A DNA stretch of 64,000 nt. Origin: Orychophragmus violaceus (Eukaryota > Streptophyta > Magnoliopsida > Brassicales > Brassicaceae). Location: contig CM058240.1 in NCBI GenBank assembly GCA_030180135.1, forward strand, positions 69,497,581 through 69,561,580, given 5' to 3'. Below are positions 45,601-58,296 of this stretch, in pieces (position 1 is the stretch's first letter; every line of letters starts with the position of its first letter). A program made the position numbers and the translations under genes. The notes under the pieces were generated by a model that saw only the letters and a program-made list of their open reading frames with translations, made no database searches and was not told where the DNA came from.

Positions 45601-48600
45601 CCCCTAAGTAACCCTACTAACAGACAAGAAAGAAACTTTGATATTCCAAAATGTCCTATGAGAATCCGAAACAAAACTTTTGTTACCAAAACTTCTTGAA
45701 ACATATGTATCATGGATTGGAGAAATTAGGTGAGGTAAGACAACTATAAGTTAGTTTTTGCATGCTCTTAAAGGTAGATTGAGAAGCATGTTATACAAGT
45801 TTATGTTCACTTTAAACACCCCTAAGTAACCCTACTAACAGACAAGAAAGAAACTTTGATCTTCTAAAATGTCCTATGAGAATCCTAAACAAAACATTTT
45901 TACCAAAACTTCTTGAAACATATGTGTCATGGATTAGAGAAATTAGGTGAGGTAAGACAACTATAAGTTAGTTTTTGCATGCTCTTAAAGGTAAAATGAG
46001 AAGCATATTATACAAGTTTATGTTCCTTTAAACACCCCTAAGTAACACTACTAACAGACAAGAAAGAAACTTTGATCTTCTAAAATGTCCTATAAAAATC
46101 CTAAACAAAACATTTTTACCAAAACTTCTTGAAACATATGTGTCATGGATTAGAGAAATTAGGTGAGATAAGACAACTATAAGTTAGTTTTTGCATGCTC
46201 TTAAAGGTAAAATGAGAAGCATATTATACAAGTTTATGTTCCTTTAAACACCCCTAAGTAACACTACTAACAGACAAGAAAGAAACTTTGATCTTCTAAA
46301 ATGTCCTATGAGAATCCTAAACAAAACATTTTTACCAAAACTTCTTGAAACATATGTGTCATGGATTAGAGAAATTAGGTGAGGTAAGACAACTATAAGT
46401 TAGTTTTTGCATGCTCTTAAAGGTAAAATGAGAAGCATGTTATACAAATTTATGTTCACTTTAAACACCCCTAAGTAACCCTACTAACAGACAAGAGAGA
46501 AACTTTGATCTTCTAAAATGTCCTATGAGAATCCTAAACCAAAAATTTTTACCAAAACTTCTTGAAACATATGTGTCATGGATTGGAGAAATTAGGTGAG
46601 GTAAGACAACTATAAGATAGTTTTTGTATGCTCCTAAAGGAAGAATGACAAGAATGTTATACAAGTTTATGTTCTTTTTAACACCCCTAAGTAACCATAC
46701 TTAAGGAAAAGAAAGAAACTTTGATCTTCTAAAAGGTCCTATGAGAATCCTAAATAAAACTTTTTTACCAAAACTTGTTAAAACATATGTGTCATGGATT
46801 GGAGAAATTAGGTGAGGTAAGACAACTATAAGTTAGTTTTTGCATGCTCTTAAAGGTAGAATGAGAAGCATTTTATACAAGTTTATGTTCACTTTAAACA
46901 CCCCTAAGTAACCCTACTAACAGACAAGAAAGAAACTTTGATATTCCAAAATGTCCTATGAGAATCCGAAACAAAACTTGTGTTACCAAAACTTCTTGAA
47001 ACATATGAGAAGCATGTTATAGAAAAGAAAAGAACAAAACTTTGATCTTCTAAAAGGTCCTATGAGAATACTAAACAAAACGTTTTAACAAAAACTTCTT
47101 GAAACAAATGTATCATGGATTGGAGAAACTATTTGAGGTAAGACAACTATAAGTTAGTTTTTGCACGCTCTTAAAGGTAGAATGAGAAGCATGTTATACA
47201 AGTTTATGTTCATTTTAAACACCCCTAAGTAACCCTACCAACAGACAAGAGAGAAACTTAGATCTTCTAAAAGGTCCTATGAGAATACTGAACAAAACTT
47301 TTTAACAAAAACTTCTTGAAACATATGTGTCAGGGATTGGAGAAACTAGGTGAGGTAATAAAACTATAAGTTAGTTTTTGTATGCTCCTAAAGGTAAAAT
47401 TAGAAGCATGTTATACAAGTTTATGTTCCTTTAAACACCCCTAAGTAACACTACTAACAGACAAGAAAGAAACTTTGATCTTCTAAAATGTCCTATAAAA
47501 ATCCTAAACAAAACATTTTTACCAAAACTTCTTGAAACATATGTGTCATGGATTAGAGAAATTAGGTGAGGTAAGACAACTATAAGTTAGTTTTTGCATG
47601 CTCTTAAAGGTAAAATGAGAAGCATGTTATACAAATTTATGTTCACTTTAAACACCCCTAAGTAACCCTACTAACAGACAAGAGAGAAACTTTGATCTTC
47701 TAAAATGTCCTATGAGAATCCTAAACCAAACATTTTTACCAAAACTTCTTGAAACATATGTGTCATGGATTGGAGAAATTAGGTGAGGTAAGACAACTAT
47801 AAGATAGTTTTTGTATGCTCCTAAAGGAAGAATGACAAGAATGTTATACAAGTTTATGTTCTTTTTAACACCCCTAAGTAACCATACTTAAGGAAAAGAA
47901 AGAAACTTTGATCTTCTAAAAGGTCCTATGAGAATCCTAAATAAAACTTTTTTACCAAAACTTGTTAAAACATATGTGTCATGGATTGGAGAAATTAGGT
48001 GAGGTAAGACAACTATAAGTTAGTTTTTGCATGCTTTTAAAGGTAGAATGAGAAGCATGTTATACAAGTTTATGTTCACTTTAAACACCCCTAAGTAACC
48101 CTACTAACAGACAAGAAAGAAACTTTGATATTCCAAAATGTCCTATGAGAATCCGAAACAAAACTTGTGTTACCAAAACTTCTTGAAACATATGAGAAGC
48201 ATGTTATAGAAAAGAAAAGAACAAAACTTTGATCTTCTAAAAGGTCCTATGAGAATACTAAACAAAACGTTTTAACAAAAACTTCTTGAAACATATGTAT
48301 CATGGATTGGAGAAACTATTTGAGGTAAGACAACTATAAGTTAGTTTTTGCACGCTCTTAAAGGTAGAATGAGATGCATGTTATACAAGTTTATGTTCAT
48401 TTTAAACACCCCTAAGTAACCCTACTAACAGACAAGAGAGAAACTTAGATCTTCTAAAAGGTCCTATGAGAATACTGAACAAAACTTTTTAACAAAAACT
48501 TCTTGAAACATATGTGTCAGGGATTGGAGAAACTAGGTGAGGTAATAAAACTATAAGTTAGTTTTTGTATGCTCCTAAAGGTAAAATTAGAAGCATGTTA

Positions 48601-51600
48601 TACAAGTTTATGTTCCTTTAAATACCCCTAAGTAACACTACTAACAGACAAGAAAGAAACTTTGATCTTCTAAAATGTCCTATGAGAATCCGAAACAAAA
48701 CTTTTGTTACGAAAACTTCTTGAAACATATGAGAAGCATGTTATAGAAAAAAAAGAACAAAACTGATCTTCTAAAAGGTCCTATGAGAATAATAAACAAA
48801 ACGTTTTAACAAAAACTTCTTGAAACAAATGTATCATGAATTGGAGAAACTGAGGTAAGACAACTATAAGTTAGTTTTTGCATGCTCTTAAAGGTAGAAT
48901 GAGAAGCATGTTATACAAGTTTATGTTCATTTTAAACACCCCTAAGTAACCCTACTAACAGACAAGAGAGAAACTTTGATCTTCTAAAATGTCCTATGAG
49001 AATCCTGAACAAAACTTTTTACCAAAACTTCTTGAAACATATGTGTCATGGATTGGAGAAATTAGGTGAGGTAAGACAACTATAAGTTAGTTTTTGTATG
49101 CTCCTAAAGGTAAAATGAGAAGCATGTTATACAAGTTTATGTTCCTTTAAACACCCCTAAGTAACACTACTAACAGACAAGAAAGAAACTTTGATCTTCT
49201 AAAATGTCCTGTGAGAATCCGAAACAAAACTTTTGTTAAAAACTTCTTGAAACATATGAGAAGCATGTTATAGAAAAAAAAGAACAAAACTTTGATCTTC
49301 TAAAAGGTCCTAAGAATACTAAACAAAACGTTTTAACTTCATGGATTGGAGAAACTATTTGAGGTAAGACAACTATAAGTTAGTTTTTGCATGCTCTTAA
49401 AGGTAAAATGAGAAGCATGTTATACAAGTTTATGTTCACTTTAAACACCCCTAAGTAACCCTACTAACAGAGAATCTTCTAAAATGTCCTATGAGAATCT
49501 AAACCAAACTTTTTACCAAAACTTCTTGAAACATATGTGTCATGGATTGGAGAAATTAGGTGAGGTAAGACAACTATAAGTTAGTTTTTGCATGCTCTTA
49601 AAGGTAGAATGAGAAGCATGTTATACAAGTTTATGTTCATTTTAAACACCCCTAAGTAACCCTACTAACAGACAAGAAAGAAACTTTGATATTCCAAAAT
49701 GTCCTATGAGAATCCGAAACAAAACTTTTGTTACCAAAACTTCTTGAAACATATGTATCATGGATTGGAGAAATTAGGTGAGGTAAGACAACTATAAGTT
49801 AGTTTTTGCATGCTCTTAAAGGTAGATTGAGAAGCATGTTATACAAGTTTATGTTCACTTTAAACACCCCTAAGTAACCCTACTAACAGACAAGAAAGAA
49901 ACTTTGATCTTCTAAAATGTCCTATGAGAATCCTAAACAAAACATTTTTAAACTTCTTGAAATATGTGTCATGGATTAGAGAAATTAGGTGAGGTAAGAC
50001 AACTATAAGTTAGTTTTTGCATGCTCTTAAAGGTAAAATGAGAAGCATATTATACAAGTTTATGTTTTAAACACCCCTAAGTAACACTACAAAACTTCTT
50101 GAAACATATGTGTCATGGATTGGAGAAATTAGGTGAGGTAAGACAACTATAAGTTAGTTTTTGCATGCTCTTAAAGGTAGAATGAGAAGCATGTTATACA
50201 AGTTTATGTTCATTTAAACACCCCTAAGTAACCCTACTAACAGACAAGAAAGAAACTTTGATCTTCTAAAATGTCCTATGAGAATCCTAAACAAAACTTT
50301 TTACCAAAACTTCTTGAAACATATGTGTCATGGATTGGAGAAATTAGGTGAGGTAAGACAACTATAAGTTAGTTTTTGCATGCTCTTAAAGGTAGAAAGC
50401 ATGAGAAGCATGTTATACAAGTTTATGTTCACTTTAAACACCCCTAAGTAACCCTACTAACAGACAAGAAAGAAACTTTGATCTTCTAAAATGTCCTATG
50501 AGAATCCTAAATAAAACTTTTTTACCAAAACTTGTTAAAACATATGAAACAAAACTTTTGTTACCAAAACTTCTTGAAACATATGAGAAGCATGTTATAG
50601 AAAAGAAAAGAACAAAACTTTGATCTTCTAAAAGGTCCTATGAGAATACTAAACAAAACGTTTTAACAAAAACTTCTTGAAACAAATGTATCATGGATTG
50701 GAGAAACTATTTGAGGTAAGACAACTATAAGTTAGTTTTTGCACGCTCTTAAAGGTAGAATGAGAAGCATGTTATACAAGTTTATGTTCATTTTAAACAC
50801 CCCTAAGTAACCATACCAACAGACAAGAGAGAAACTTAGATCTTCTAAAAGGTCCTATGAGAATACTGAACAAAACTTTTTAACAAAAACTTCTTGAAAC
50901 ATATGTGTCAGGGATTGGAGAAACTAGGTGAGGTAATAAAACTATAAGTTAGTTTTTGTATGCTCCTAAAGGTAAAATTAGAAGCATGTTATACAAGTTT
51001 ATGTTCCTTTAAACACCCCTAAGTAACACTACTAACAGACAAGAAAGAAACTTTGATCTTCTAAAATGTCCTATAAAAATCCTAAACAAAACATTTTTAC
51101 CAAAACTTCTTGAAACATATGTGTCATGGATTAGAGAAATTAGGTGAGGTAAGACAACTATAAGTTAGTTTTTGCATGCTCTTAAAGGTAAAATGAGAAG
51201 CATGTTATACAAATTTATGTTCACTTTAAACACCCCTAAGTAACCCTACTAACAGACAAGAGAGAAACTTTGATCTTCTAAAATGTCCTATGAGAATCCT
51301 AAACCAAACATTTTTACCAAAACTTCTTGAAACATATGTGTCATGGATTGGAGAAATTAGGTGAGGTAAGACAACTATAAGATAGTTTTTGTATGCTCCT
51401 AAAGGAAGAATGACAAGAATGTTATACAAGTTTATGTTCTTTTTAACACCCCTAAGTAACCATACTTAAGGAAAAGAAAGAAACTTTGATCTTCTAAAAG
51501 GTCCTATGAGAATCCTAAATAAAACTTTTTTACCAAAACTTGTTAAAACATATGTGTCATGGATTGGAGAAATTAGGTGAGGTAAGACAACTATAAGTTA

Positions 51601-52000
51601 GTTTTTGCATGCTTTTAAAGGTAGAATGAGAAGCATGTTATACAAGTTTATGTTCACTTTAAACACCCCTAAGTAACCCTACTAACAGACAAGAAAGAAA
51701 CTTTGATATTCCAAAATGTCCTATGAGAATCCGAAACAAAACTTGTGTTACCAAAACTTCTTGAAACATATGAGAAGCATGTTATAGAAAAGAAAAGAAC
51801 AAAACTTTGATCTTCTAAAAGGTCCTATGAGAATACTAAACAAAACGTTTTAACAAAAACTTCTTGAAACATATGTATCATGGATTGGAGAAACTATTTG
51901 AGGTAAGACAACTATAAGTTAGTTTTTGCACGCTCTTAAAGGTAGAATGAGATGCATGTTATACAAGTTTATGTTCATTTTAAACACCCCTAAGTAACCC
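39060..52000. repeat. ~4.1-4.3-kb segmental repeat within the satellite, three copies
   Basis: The rare subtype GGTAGATTGAG occurs at 41460, 45773 and 49821 (offsets 4313 and 4048 bp), embedded in the same order of neighbours. A private variant with CCAAAAATTTTTACC occurs near 42230 and 46543, also 4313 bp apart. The third copy is shorter because of many small deletions. Outer limits are approximate. Confidence 0.8.
48740..50570. repeat. Satellite patch with clustered small deletions
   Basis: Against its neighbours about 4 kb upstream, this stretch has many short losses or joins. Examples are AACTGATCTTC, AAACTGAGGTAAG, TTTTAACTTCATGG, AACAGAGAATCTTC, TTTTTAAACTTC, CACTACAAAACTTC and GGTAGAAAGCATGAG. 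Elsewhere in the array such events are rare. Confidence 0.8.
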
Positions 52001-55000
52001 TACTAACAGACAAGAGAGAAACTTAGATCTTCTAAAAGGTCCTATGAGAATACTGAACAAAACTTTTTAACAAAAACTTCTTGAAACATATGTGTCAGGG
52101 ATTGGAGAAACTAGGTGAGGTAATAAAACTATAAGTTAGTTTTTGTATGCTCCTAAAGGTAAAATTAGAAGCATGTTATACAAGTTTATGTTCCTTTAAA
52201 TACCCCTAAGTAACACTACTAACAGACAAGAAAGAAACTTTGATCTTCTAAAATGTCCTATAAAAATCCTAAACAAAACATTTTTACCAAAACTTCTTGA
52301 AACATATGTGTCATGGATTAGAGAAATTAGGTGAGGTAAGACAACTATAAGTTAGTTTTTGCATGCTCTTAAAGGTAAAATGAGAAGCATGTTATACAAA
52401 TTTATGTTCACTTTAAACACCCCTAAGTAACCCTACTAACAGACAAGAGAGAAACTTTGATCTTCTAAAATGTCCTATGAGAATCCTAAACCAAACATTT
52501 TTACCAAAACTTCTTGAAACATATGTGTCATGGATTGGAGAAATTAGGTGAGGTAAGACAACTATAAGATAGTTTTTGTATGCTCCTAAAGGAAGAATGA
52601 CAAGAATGTTATACAAGTTTATGTTCTTTTTAACACCCCCTAAGTAACCATACTTAAGGAAAAGAAAGAAACTTTGATCTTCTAAAAGGTCCTATGAGAA
52701 TCCTAAATAAAACTTTTTTACCAAAACTTGTTAAAACATATGTGTCATGGATTGGAGAAATTAGGTGAGGTAAGACAACTATAAGTTAGTTTTTACATGC
52801 TTTTAAAGGTAGAATGAGAAGCATGTTATACAAGTTTATGTTCACTTTAAACACCCCTAAGTAACCCTACTAACAGACAAGAAAGAAACTTTGATATTCC
52901 AAAATGTCCTATGAGAATCCGAAACAAAACTTGTGTTACCAAAACTTCTTGAAACATATGAGAAGCATGTTATAGAAAAGAAAAGAACAAAACTTTGATC
53001 TTCTAAAAGGTCCTATGAGAATACTAAACAAAACGTTTTAACAAAAACTTCTTGAAACATATGTATCATGGATTGGAGAAACTATTTGAGGTAAGACAAC
53101 TATAAGTTAGTTTTTGCACGCTCTTAAAGGTAGAATGAGATGCATGTTATACAAGTTTATGTTCATTTTAAACACCCCTAAGTAACCCTACTAACAGACA
53201 AGAGAGAAACTTAGATCTTCTAAAAGGTCCTATGAGAATACTGAACAAAACTTTTTAACAAAAACTTCTTGAAACATATGTGTCAGGGATTGGAGAAACT
53301 AGGTGAGGTAATAAAACTATAAGTTAGTTTTTGTATGCTCCTAAAGGTAAAATTAGAAGCATGTTATACAAGTTTATGTTCCTTTAAATACCCCTAAGTA
53401 ACACTACTAACAGACAAGAAAGAAACTTTGATCTTCTAAAATGTCCTGTGAGAATCCGAAACAAAACTTTTGTTACGAAAACTTCTTGAAACATATGAGA
53501 AGCATGTTATAGAAAAAAAAGAACAAAACTTTGATCTTCTAAAAGGTCCTATGAGAATAATAAACAAAACGTTTTAACAAAAACTTCTTGAAACAAATGT
53601 ATCATGAATTGGAGAAACTATTTGAGGTAAGACAACTATAAGTTAGTTTTTGCACGCTCTTAAAGGTAGAATGAGAAGCATGTTATACAAGTTTATGTTC
53701 ATTTTAAACACCCCTAAGTAACCCTACTAACAGACAAGAGAGAAACTTAGATCTTCTAAAAGGTCCTATGAGAATACTGAACAAAGCTTTTTAATAAAAA
53801 CTTCTTGAAACATATGTGTCAGGGATTGGAGAAACTAGGTGAGGTAATAAAACTATAAGTTAGTTTTTGTATGCTCCTAAAGGTAAAATTAGAAGCATGT
53901 TATACAAGTTTATGTTCCTTTAAACACCCCTAAGTAACACTACTAACAGACAAGAAAGAAACTTTGATCTTCTAAAATGTCCTATGAGAATCCTAAACAA
54001 AACATTTTTACCAAAACTTCTTGAAACATATGTGTCATGGATTAGAGAAATTAGGTGAGGTAAGACAACTATAAGTTAGTTTTTGCATGCTCTTAAAGGT
54101 AAAATGAGAAGCATGTTATACAAGTTTATGTTCCTTTAAACACCCCTAAGTAACACTACTAACAGACAAGAAAGAAACTTTGATCTTCTAAAATGTCCTA
54201 TGAGAATCCTAAACAAAACATTTTTACCAAAACTTCTTGAAACGTATGTGTCATGGATTAGAGAAATTAGGTGAGGTAAGACAACTATAAGTTAGTTTTT
54301 GCATGCTCTTAAAGGTAAAATGAGAAGCATGTTATACAAGTTTATGTTCACTTTAAACACCCCTAAGTAACCCTACTAACAGACAAGAGAGAAACTTTGA
54401 TCTTCTAAAATGTCCTATGAGAATCCTAAACCAAACATTTTTACCAAAACTTCTTGAAACATATGTGTCATGGATTGGATAAATTAGGTGAGGTAAGACA
54501 ACTATAAGATAGTTTTTGTATGCTCCTAAAGGAAGAATGACAAGAATGTTATACAAGTTTATGTTCTTTTAAACACCCCTAAGTAACCATACTTAAGGAA
54601 AAGAAAGAAACTTTGATCTTCTAAAAGGTCCTATGAGAATCCTAAATAAAACTTTTTTACCAAAACTTGTTAAAACATATGTGTCATGGATTGGAGAAAT
54701 TAGGTGAGGTAAGACAACTATAAGTTAGTTTTTGCATGCTCTTAAAGGTATAATGAGAAGCATGTTATACAAGTTTATGTTCACTTTAAACACCCCTAAG
54801 TAACCCTACTAACAGACAAGAAAGAAACTTTGATATTCCAAAATGTCCTATGAGAATCCGAAACAAAACTTGTGTTACCAAAACTTCTTGAAACATATGA
54901 GAAGCATGTTATAGAAAAGAAAAGAACAAAACTTTGATCTTCTAAAAGGTCCTATGAGAATACTAAACAAAACGTTTTAACAAAAACTTCTTGAAACATA

Positions 55001-55088
55001 TGTATCATGGATTGGAAAAACTATTTGAGGTAAGACAACTATAAGTTAGTTTTTGCACGCTCTTAAAGGTAGAATGAGATGCATGTTA

Positions 55089-56217
55089 TGTTGGAATTTC
55101 AGATACATCCATGGGGATGATCTGAGAAACAAGTCTGGCTCAAGAGAATGAGGTAGAGTAGAAGAAACAAGCCTTAGACCCAATTAGGGTTCTTAAGGCG
55201 CTTAGAGAGAGAAACTAGGGTTGCGGTTTTAAAAGAAGGAAGAAAGCTACTCTACCTCAATAAATGAACACTTAAGCTATATGAAAATGTCTCCAAGAGC
55301 TTAACATCACATTAGGATAGTTTACTCATGAGAATGGAGACAAATCAGTAATTAGCTAAGAGGTGTTCTAAGAGAAAGAATGACAAAACTATGTAAGAGC
55401 ATTAAAGGAAAACCGAGAGCTCTCACACTTGGATTAGTTATGGAAGAACTATCCAAGTGTGGATTTGGGACTGCCTTAGCAGCCCAACCATGCTCTTACA
55501 TGAGTCTACATTGTGTCTTGTTGAAGATCACAATGAGAGTTTAAGAGAAAGAAACCGCAAGAACAACTAAAGAAAAGAGAGAAAGACTTTAAGAGAGAAT
55601 ATCAAGAATCTTGTTGATTACTTGTAAGGTGAATTAGCACTTGATACAATGGCGTGGGACTCTCTTATATAGAGATACAATTAGGTCAAGACCACAATAA
55701 ACAAAGCATTAAATCACAGCCCTTGATTAAGAGAGGGAGATTCGGATTTGAACTTCAACGGTTGGATCTTCTTCTTCCATTTGAAGTCTTGTGTCTTCTT
55801 GTGCTGATAGTGACATCTCTCTTCCCTTCCTTGGCGTGATGTAGGTCTGGAGAGAGAGAGAGTCCACGCTTCCAAGAGTGATAGTGACTTGTCTTCACTC
55901 TTGTTCAGCCCTTAACTCAACATGTGACCTTCTTGTTTAACTCTTGTTTAACATCCGAGATATGCATCTGATTATGCCCCACTTTTGCACATTGAATCCA
56001 TCATCTTATTATCATCTGGCCCTGACTTTGCACAGACCATTTTGTGTCTGCCCCAACTTTGCACAATCTTCTTCAAGGAGTGTTGCTTGGATAACACTCT
56101 TTTCTTGCTTGTGGAACCACCTCTTTTACTTGTGGAACCTTCTTCTCTTGCTTTGTTTAGGACTGAGGCTCGGCTTCTTCAGCCTCTCCTCATCCCATTT
56201 ACTCCTCCTCTCTAATA
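55089..56217 (-). repeat. 3' LTR of E4
   Basis: This LTR is 1129 bp long, about three times those of E1-E3. It reads TGTTGGAATTTCAG to CTCTCTAATA on the plus strand. The first 358 bp repeat at 58297 with two substitutions by eye. A TATA-like CTATATAAG on the element strand is near 55664-55672. The stretch CCCAATTAGGGTTCTTAAGG, followed by GCGCTTAGAGAGAGAAA, resembles part of the E2 LTR. Confidence 0.88.
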
Positions 56218-56226
56218 CTCCCCCGC
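56218..56226 (-). other. Polypurine tract of E4
   Basis: CTCCCCCGC on the plus strand (GCGGGGGAG on the element strand) abuts the LTR end TATTA. It is a one-base variant of the tract in E1-E3. Confidence 0.8.
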
Positions 56227-58282
56227 AAGCTTGGTCGCCGGGACTCCATAAGACCAAAGGGAGAAGAGGACCAAAGGCCAAGCTTGGAGCGGTTGAACTA
56301 CCTCATTAAAAACCTCCTTAAGTAAAACCTCTTGGGATAAAACCTTAAGGAGGACAAAAAGAGTATAGTCACCTACTCAAGATGTAACTTGACCTTGGTA
56401 TCATCATCTTAACTCACGGCTCACTTCTTTCTCCAACTCTTTCTTTCCTTAGCATTCCTTGGTTTGATTCTTCTTGATATGCACTTCTTTGATCTTTGTT
56501 GTGTCTCTTTGAAACTTGGACTCTATAGTGCTCCGGCCTTTAACCCCAACATTGATAATCCTTCTCTTCCTGAGGTGAACTTCAAGTTGGTCTCATCTTC
56601 CTCTTGGAAAGACTTCAAGACTTGCGGATGCTCCTCATAGCTCCTTCACTTTCTAATGCTCCTCAAGCATGTCTTTATCTTTTCCTTTAACACAAAGGTT
56701 TAAAGGAAACATGTTAAGTGTGTGCAAGACATTTAGAACATTAGCTAAGCATTAAACCTTTATGTTTAGAAACGTTTTGAGTATTAGTTTTAAAACGTTT
56801 TTGAATTGAAACACATGATCACAACAAGATACTTAAGAGAAAAACAAGTCTAAAACGTTTTGAGAATTAAGTTTAAAACATTTTGACTTTGAAAACATTC
56901 ACATAATCAAGAGAACTCATAAGATGGAAGCTTAATGAAATAGAAATGAGAGGGTTTAGAAGTAGCCTGATTTATTGCGGTTGGGAGTAATTCATTGTTT
57001 GCCTTGTTGGAACATAACCATAACCGATCCAACAAGCTCCCCCGCACCTTTGAATGGCTCTTCACCATGCATACACAGCTTGTACAACTCCTTGTACAGC
57101 TTCTTGAACAAGGCCTCTTCCTCCTTTGAATGGACAGCTTGTAAACCGCCTTCTTCTTTGGGAAGATCCTTGAACCATAAGCTCATCCACCAGCTGACTC
57201 CCAACTCGGTGATGGCTCCAACAAAATGAGGATTTCAGTTCATCCACAACTCCTTGAGTTCACTGGTTTTGTTGGAGACTTCTTCAGCTCCTCAACCACA
57301 CAACTCCAACATCATCAGCTTGAACCGCCACTTAGAGTATGCATCCTCTTTTTGTGACTGATCCTCACTGCCAACAGCTCTTCATTCCTCCTAAGAACAC
57401 CAAGAACAAACACATAACATTCTCAAGCAACACAAGTCTGGCCAGAACCATGAGCTTGATTAAGTTTCTGTGAAAGAAAAAGAATGGGCTCTTTAGGAGT
57501 GAATTTTGAGAGAGAGAATAAGAAAAGAAAAGAAAAATGAAGAATGGGAGAATGGATGACACAACTCAGATTTAAGAGTTTGTGCATCAGAGTATAAAAG
57601 AGTTTGAGAGTGAGAGAGAATGAGAATGTGATTTTGGAAGACAAAGCTCAGATTTAAGAGTATGTGAGCCAAAATCAGAGTATTAGAGAGTATGGGAGAA
57701 TAAGAGTATGTAAAGAAAAGAATGAAAGGAAAAAAATGTTTCAGGTTCAGGGACTAAGTTGTGCTTAGTTTAACTCAGAAACTTAAGTGTTTAAGGTTCA
57801 GGGACTGAGTGTTTTTCTCAGTTTAACTCATAAACAACCACATGAAAAAGAACCAGAGAAGTTAAGAGTGAAAGAAGCAATGATGTGCTCTTACACTTCT
57901 CTGATTTTTCTCAACAAGAACTTGTTGCCTCCCAAAGACAATGGAGCAACAAGCAGAACGTCTATGGTTCAGGGACTGAGGGTTTTCTCAGTTTGACTCA
58001 TGAAAAAGAGAATGGAACCAAGTGAACTGAGCTTGGTCCATCTTAAAACATTGCGGAAGCAAGACAGAGAGATAAGAGTGAAAGAAGCAAAGATGTGCTC
58101 TTACTCTCTCTGATTTTTCATCAACAGCTTGTTAACTCTCAAGGAAGGTAGAGCAACAAGTTTTGATGGTTAGGATCCAAGAAAAACAGAAGCTTGGTCC
58201 TCTTAAAACTTTGCGGAAGCAAAAACATAACAAGACAGATTTTGCTCTCTATCTTGAAACAAAAATGAGCCAACCACTTGTG
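56227..58282 (-). other. Non-coding interior of E4 with internal repeats
   Basis: I recognise no protein domain on either strand, and the open stretches are under 90 codons. Direct repeats are visible. GGTTCAGGGACT occurs at 57744, 57795 and 57966. A module with AGAGTGAAAGAAGCAA, TGTGCTCTTAC and CTCTGATTTTTC occurs at 57865 and 58075 (210 bp apart), and AACGTTTTGAG plus TTTTAAAAC type repeats lie near 56770 and 56850. A 9-bp inverted repeat (CTTGTTGGA/TCCAACAAG, 57003-57036) precedes a second CTCCCCCGCA. The interior may be a degenerate or captured segment. Confidence 0.7.
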
Positions 58283-58296
58283 TGGCTCTGATACCA
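58283..58296 (-). other. Primer-binding site of E4
   Basis: TGGCTCTGATACCA on the plus strand lies directly beside the 5' LTR and is complementary to the TGGTATCAGAGCCA primer site. This identifies 58297 as the LTR start. Confidence 0.9.

Larger units (their letters stand above)
35596..55088. repeat. 217-bp satellite array, block D (largest)
   Basis: This 19.5-kb satellite block is all in plus orientation. Ten copies of one recognisable monomer subtype (TATAAGATAGTTTTTGTATGC and GGAAGAATGACAAG) sit at intervals of 1403, 1403, 3530, 1403, 2910, 1187, 3578, 1187 and 1940 bp. Since 1403 is close to 6x217+103 and 1187 to 5x217+103, these are higher-order units with one monomer gained or lost. 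Irregular patches lie near 39.65, 40.8 and 48.7-50.6 kb. It ends mid-monomer at E4. There are no genes. Confidence 0.95.

Noticed and set aside
55944..56309. 121-codon and overlapping open frames across the E4 LTR and interior
   Set aside because: One crosses the LTR boundary and polypurine tract. Composition is low-complexity Ser/Leu-rich with no known domain. They are likely chance frames.
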